A DNA stretch of 64,000 nt from Hibiscus mutabilis (taxonomy: Eukaryota; Streptophyta; Magnoliopsida; Malvales; Malvaceae), in the NCBI GenBank assembly GCA_019671005.1, contig CM033741.1, forward strand, positions 7,998,001 through 8,062,000. Reading direction: 5' to 3'. Of this stretch, positions 58,226 to 64,000 are shown in pieces. Made by a program: the position numbers and the translations under genes. The notes below the pieces were generated by a model. That model worked only from the letters and a program-made list of their open reading frames with translations. It did not search any database and had not been told where the DNA came from. The stretch's first letter is position 1. The number at the start of each line of letters is the position of its first letter.

Positions 58226-58983
58226 GGCCCCAATTCCAATAAGCAACTCACGCGTGAAATTAAACAGAAGATGATAAACTACATAAAAATTTCAAATGCA
58301 GTAAAAGGAAATAAGTTAAACAAAAACATTAGAGGTAAGATGAGAGGGATTGAAGACAAAAAAATATGACAAAAAATTTTCACCCAAATTCTAAATTTGT
58401 TTTGAAGTACGGTTAATTGCGTTTTGAGTACCTGAAAATTTTAATATTTATTTAAAAGTTATTAAAAAATTAATAGTGTGAAGCGTTAGTGGTATATAGT
58501 TACGTGTGTCACTCGTTATATAATTTTCCCAATAAATAACTCACTAAAGAACATTAAAAATACAAAAATTCTATTGTACACTCATTCTGTGAGTGAAAAT
58601 AAATTTTAGTTAAAAAGTTCATAATTTTTTTTAACTTTAATTAAAATATAATTTAGAAAATTAGTTATTTTCAATGTTAGTTATTTATTAGTAAAAACTA
58701 AATTACTACTACAACATTATATATAAATATTTTTTTTATTTTATACTTTGTGTTTTGCATATTTTCTCAATTATATTTGTGTTAATGAATTAAGTGACAA
58801 GAAACTCAATCATACACTTTAAAAATAAATAAAAATACTTTATGTAGAAATATATTTAAAAATTTGTTACAAAAATAACAATTCGAGATAATAAAAAGGA
58901 AAATAAAATATTATTTAAATAATCAAAAATACAGAATGAAGAGAAACAAGCTCTTGATTCGAAAGGAAAAATCGTAGGAAACG
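58226..58983. other. AT-rich spacer
   Basis: No gene or repeat recognised. Confidence 0.4.
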
Positions 58984-59876
58984 TGTTGAGACCTACAGCT
59001 ACGCAGTTTCATTAAGACAGATTTCGACCACTTTGGAGTGCTTGAGTTCGCCGGTCGTCAGTCTCCTAGGATACAACAACATGATGATCTTCAACAGTAG
59101 CACGAGCTATAGAGATCACAAACTATTCTATTGACTTTGCCTATCACCGAAAATACTAGAGGAGAAGAAAAGGTTTTCGAGTTGTGTCTAAACCTTGACG
59201 GGAGGCACAATATTTATAGGGGAGTGAAGGTGGAAACATGGAAAAGAAATATTTTGAATTAATGGTCATTAATTTCGTGTCCGATTCAATTAAGAAATTA
59301 TCAATTAATACCATGTTTAAATGTATACATTTTCGTGAATTGCAGCTGTTATCTTTTTAATATTCGAATTTAAGGAAACAAAAAAATATCCTTTTAAATT
59401 CGAAATATTTAAAATGATATGCTAAGGAAAAATTTAATTCAAAGTGGGTAAAATATCTGTAGATCTTCGAAGGGCCCAACCGGTCACGACATTCGCGTTG
59501 CCCACATCGTGATGGTGCGCCCCAACCCAAATGGGTTTGACGAGCTTCGATTTGCAGCTCTTGTGCCTGCGCACGAGGCACAATTTTCATCCAAGTCATT
59601 CAATGAATAGCAAGTGGGTTGGTGTATTTAAACACTTTTCATGCTTGTTATCCCACCAATGTGGGATAAAGGAGTTTTATTTTCCTTACACAATTCACAA
59701 CTACCTTGCTTTGAGCATCAATTTCTCATTCATCACTCAATCATTTTGAGCATATGAGATACCGTTGTAAAGGTCCCATGAAGTAGAATATGAGCCAATA
59801 AATTCATTAATTGAACCTCCACCTCTACCCTTAGAAAATATGGCTCAAAGTTACCAATTTCTCACATTTTCCAACA
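58984..59876 (-). repeat. 3' LTR of the copia element (893 bp)
   Basis: The minus strand starts TGTTGGAAAATG and ends TCTCAACA. A TATA-like CTATAAATATTG (minus) at about 59206-59217 would set transcription. A 72-codon frame at 59531-59749 is accidental. Confidence 0.82.
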
Positions 59877-59890
59877 ATCCCCCACATGAA
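59877..59890 (-). other. Polypurine tract of the copia element
   Basis: The minus strand GTGGGGGAT lies directly before the LTR start, placing the LTR edge at 59876. Confidence 0.8.
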
Positions 59891-60467
59891 TAAAAGTGAT
59901 GATTTTATCAAAACATTTTGACTCGATGTGGTGATATGTTCTATGATCGATAACTGCATAAGATAGGTAGGTTACCTCCTTTGAATCTTCCTTTGTAAAA
60001 GTATATTTACTTTACTGACTAACCAGTAGACATGATATCCTTGAACCGTTCTGTCATTTGTGTAAACGTGATATATTTCACACAACTACCTCTCTAAAAA
60101 GAGTATTAGTTCTCATAGTTATGTCCATATGACCATGGACATCGCCTGGTTCTGCAAGAGTTTGAAAGAACTATGCCCAATAGTCTCTTTAAAGCGGACC
60201 CACTTCACTCTCACATAGGTTACTTATGTTGCTCGACTCACCAAAACACACAATGGTCATTAAAAGCTTTTGCTTAGCCTATTCCACTTTGATCACTGGT
60301 TACATCATAGGAACGGACTTGGGGATAAGCAACCCTACAGTGACCGAATAGGTCTATGTAATTAGGTTGTCCCTTTGAACCTAGATCTTGGGATCTCTAG
60401 TCAACTAGGTAAGTCAGCTAGGTAGGGTTTTTCTTCACATAGCAAATTTACTTTTCATGGGCTTTAG
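59891..60467 (-). other. Untranslated 3' interior of the copia element
   Basis: Between the RNase H stop and the purine tract. No coding signal. Confidence 0.6.
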
Positions 60468-63400
60468 TCACATTCCTTTAGATGTTTTCTCAAATTGATC
60501 TTGATTTAACCCTTTAGTTAGCAGATCCGCAATGTTATCCTTTGATCTTATATAATCAATAGAGATAACTCTATTTGAGATCAGTTGTCTAACAGTATTA
60601 TGTCGATGACTCATATGTCTCGATTTACCGTTGTACATAAAATTTTGTGCTCTAGCAATTGTTTCTTGGTTGTTACAGTATATGCATACTGTGGGCACAT
60701 GTTTCAGCCATTCAGGAATATCTTCGAGATATTGTTAAAGCCATTCGACTTTTTCTCCAGATTTGTCCAAAGCATCAAACTCAGATTCCATCGTGAATCT
60801 GGTTATAATAGTTTGTCTTGAAGATTTTTATGACACAACTCATTTCCCCAATTTGAATACATATCTACTTGTACCTTCGGTATCTTGAATATCAGGTATC
60901 CAACTGGTATCAGAGTATCATTCTAAGACAGCGGGGCTTTTGGAATAATGTAATCCATAGTCCCGGGTATATTTGAGATATCTCAGTACTCTCATAATTG
61001 CTTTCCAATGGTTTTTCCTTGGATTGCTTGTGAATCTGCTTAGACTACTCACAGTAAAACTGATGTCCGGTCTAGTAAGCTCATGAGATGCATCAAACAG
61101 CCTATGACTCTTGTATATTCCACTTGGTGAATACCCTCTCTTTGATTTTTAGACAGATGTGAACAAGAATCTAATTGAGTTATGGTTATGCCAGAATCAT
61201 TATTGTTAAATTTCTCGAAAATCTTGTCCGTATAGTGTGACTGAGTCAATATGAGACCTTTAGTTGAAATTTTGATTTAGATGCCCAGAATCGTATCGGC
61301 CATTCCTATATCTTTCATGCTAAATCTTGAATTTAACATGTTTTTGGTACGTTTTACCATTTCATTGTTGCTTTCAACAATGAGTATGTCATCAACATAC
61401 AATCATAGAATGATATATCCAATATTAGTAGTTTTGACATATACACATTTGTCACACTTATTTATCTTGAAGTCGTTTGTCATCAATTTATCTTAAAGTC
61501 GTTTGTCATCGTGACACTATCGAACTTCTCATGCCATTCCTTTAGTGCTTGTTTAAGTCCATACAGAGACTTCACCAATCTATATACTTTCTTTTCTTGA
61601 CCTGAAACTACATGACCCTCAGGTTGTTCTATGTAGATTTCTTCATCAAGATCTCTATTTAGGAAAGTTGTTTTAACATCCATTTGATGTACTTATAAAT
61701 TCTGCAAAGCAGCAATTGCAAGTATCATTCTTATGGATGTTATTCTTGATACGGGAGATAATGTATCAAAATAATCAAGGCCTTCTTTTTATCGGTATCC
61801 TTTTATTACCAATCTTTCCTTGTACTTATCAATAGTTCCATCTGCTTTCATTTTCTGTTTGAAAATATATTTTGAATTTAGTGGTATAATTTTATGAGGA
61901 AAGTCTACTAATTCTCATGTATGGTTTTGCATGATGGAATCAATTTCACTTTAAATGGCTTCTTTCTATAAGGTGCCTTCAAAGGAGCGTATATTATCAC
62001 TGTACGTTTGAGGTTTAGCCTCTAGCATAAACGTTAGGAAATCAGATCCAAAGAATTTTTCCACCTTTGCTCATTTGCTCCTTCTTGGCTCTATTTCAAT
62101 TTCAATCTCTTGTTGATAATTTAGACTAATTTCATTTAAAGTTTGTTTTTATTGAACTTTGATCAACCTTCCTAGATTTATAAGAGAATATATTCTCAAA
62201 AAATAATGCATTCTTTGATTATATTATCGTTTTCTTGCGAATCTTAAGATTCTTTGATTCATACACAAGAAACTGATAAGCATTGCTATGTTTTGCATAG
62301 TCAATGAAAATACAATCCACATTTTTAGAACCTATTTTCATTTGTTTTGGTAATGGGGCCATTACCTTGGCAAGATACCCCAACATTTTCAAGTGTTTGT
62401 AGGAAGGTTTTCGACCTTTCTATAACTCATATGATGTCTTATCATTTTTTCTTTCGATAAACCTTATTTAAAAGGTAATTAGCTGAAAGAACAGCTCCCC
62501 AACATGTTCGGTGAAAACCCAGAGCTTCCTAACAAAGCCTTCATCATTTCTTTTAGAATCTGATTTTTTTCGTTCGGCTACTCCATTTGATTGAGGAGAA
62601 TACAGTGGTATTACTTCGTGAATAATATCATGTTGTGAATAATATTCTCCAAATGGTTTAGAGTATTCACCACCACGATCACTTATTACCATCTTAATCT
62701 TTTTATTAAATTGGTTTTCGACTTTCTGCTTAAAGAGTATAAATTTCTCTATAGCTTCGTATTTACTCCTAAGCAAATACACATAGCAGTACTTAGTACT
62801 ATCATCGATAAAGGTAATAAAATATTTATTTCCTCCTCTAGTTTGAACAATTTTCAAATCACAAACATCACTGTGTATTAGATCAAGCGGTTCATTACTT
62901 CTTTCAATAGTTTGAAACGAAGACATTGTTAATTTTACTTCAACGCATGTTTCACATGTATGATTATAATTAATATGAAACGAAGGGATGTGTTCCAAGT
63001 TAATTAATCTATGTAAAGTGTCATAATTAACATGTCCGAGTCTATCATGCCATAAATTAAATGATTCAAGCATATAAACGGAAGAAGAAGCGATATTTTC
63101 ATTCATGCTTTTGGATTTTATAGAGATAGCACTGAGTTTCCACATTCTATTAAATACATATCCCCTACCCACAAACATCCCCCTTTAGACAAAATTAGCT
63201 TCTGGGATTCAAAAACCATTCTAAAGCCGTAAACATTTAAAAATGTTCCAGAAACAAGGTTTTTACGTATGTCATGCACATACAACATATTATGCAGCTT
63301 GAGTTCTTTTCCATAAGTCATCTTTAAGAGCACAGTTCCATTTTCCTTGATCTTGGAAGTTGTAACATTTCCTATGTAGAGCTTCTCCCTATTGTCGCTA

Positions 63401-63760
63401 TATATCAGCTCAGAAAATGAGTTCTCGCCACAACATATATGATGTGTGGCTCCAGTGTCAAGCCTCCATTCTCTTGAGTTAGAGTCAACCAGGTTGACTT
63501 TAGAGATTACAACACATAGATCCTCATCCTCCACAGCATTGGCCTCCTTAGTTTTGGCTCTCTTTGGATGTCTGCATTCAAAGGATATGTGTCCCACCTT
63601 GCCACAGTTGTAGCACGTCCCTTTGAATTTTTCTTTCTTGTAAATTACACCATTATGTCCCAGCTTCGACCTATTTTAGGGTTATTTTCCCTTCTTGAAG
63701 TCCTTGACTTTAACAACGTTTGCCTTAGCCTCATTGAAGGTTTATTTATTGAGCTTTTTG
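60468..63760 (-). pseudogene. Copia gag-pol remnant
   Basis: Domains from the minus-strand 5' side: zinc knuckle CYNCGKVGHISFEC (about 63573-63620); protease with WRLDTGATHHIC intact (63118-63597); integrase 62468-63178, whose zinc site HDRLGHVNYDTLH...CETC and catalytic aspartates IHSDVCD and VISDRGGEY are visible; a gap with shifts (61690-62460); RT opening MDVKTTFLNRDLDEEIYIEQPEG and KSLYGLKQALKEWHEKFD (61483-61683). The RT catalytic YVDD is at 61388-61399, preceded two codons earlier by a TGA (61403-61405). RNase H end 60468-60698 has SKDNIADLLTKGLNQDQF. In active copies one polyprotein of about 1300 aa covers these. Here at least five breaks separate them. Confidence 0.9.
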
Positions 63761-64000
63761 GCATCGCCTTTGTTGTCCTTTTCTATTCGAAGTCTGGCAA
63801 TCAGTTCCTCCAATGATATTTCTTTTCTTTTACGTTTCAGGTAATTTTTGAAGTCATTCTATCCGGGAGGTAGTTTTTCAGTGGTAGCTATTACCTGGAA
63901 GGATTCACTTACGACCATTCCCTTAGCAAGGATCCCGTGAACAATCAGTTAGAGTTCCTCCACTTGACTTACTTATGGTTTGGAATTAACCATAGTAATC

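Larger units (their letters stand above)
58984..64000 (-). mobile_element. Ty1/copia retrotransposon, 3' part, decayed
   Basis: On the minus strand, gag zinc knuckle (63600-63640), protease, integrase (62468-63178), RT (61388-61683), RNase H (60468-60698), purine tract and 3' LTR follow one another. Integrase before RT is the copia order. The 5' LTR and most of gag lie beyond 64000. Several stops and shifts in each domain show it is inactive. Confidence 0.92.

Overview
The window is nuclear DNA from a flowering plant, most likely a eudicot of the cotton/cacao family (Malvaceae). The plant call rests on GT-AG introns, LTR retrotransposons primed by initiator tRNA-Met (TGGTATCAGAGC-type sites), and a cyclin-dependent-kinase inhibitor and a CER2-like wax protein of plant-only families. 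The Malvaceae call is inference from the look of the gag-protease element at 14480-18200 and the RRM-type LINE at 24571-26921. The window is gene-poor and AT-rich. Three host genes sit in a thick layer of transposable elements.

Layout. 1-6005: 5' part of a decayed minus-strand Ty3/gypsy element (integrase, RNase H, RT, protease, gag, PBS, 2.16-kb LTR), then a second LTR fragment to 6637. 6638-14479: no host gene, but many foldback/MITE elements, several with exact target-site duplications. 14480-18200: LTR element that encodes only gag and protease. 19404-22100 (+): three-exon KRP/ICK CDK inhibitor. 22101-32300: tandem repeats, a Mutator-type MITE family with telomere-like cores, three pieces of one LINE lineage (one bounded by a 16-bp duplication but lacking nearly all of ORF2), and SINE-like repeats. 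32300-36977: foldback elements and nested hAT-type MITEs. 36978-43576 (+): a 12-exon gene for a 432-aa coiled-coil protein I do not recognise, with four transposons in its introns. 46875-49235 (-): two-exon BAHD-fold protein of the CER2/CER26 wax-elongation family. 49236-58983: more MITEs and a complete LTR element with an empty interior and an exact 5-bp duplication (53028-55619). 58984-64000: 3' LTR and decayed pol/gag of a minus-strand Ty1/copia element running off the right edge.

The three host genes are unrelated in function (cell-cycle brake, unknown coiled coil, cuticular wax) and form no cluster. The main biology here is transposon structure: seven short elements with a (T)AGGG-type end and 8-bp duplications, whose interiors are made of one iterated short word each, and a 9-bp-duplication MITE family whose arms are degenerate plant-telomere repeats. 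I see no CRISPR array, operon, tRNA or rRNA gene.

Exon boundaries were placed by hand from reading frame plus GT/AG; all three gene models keep an open frame across every junction.
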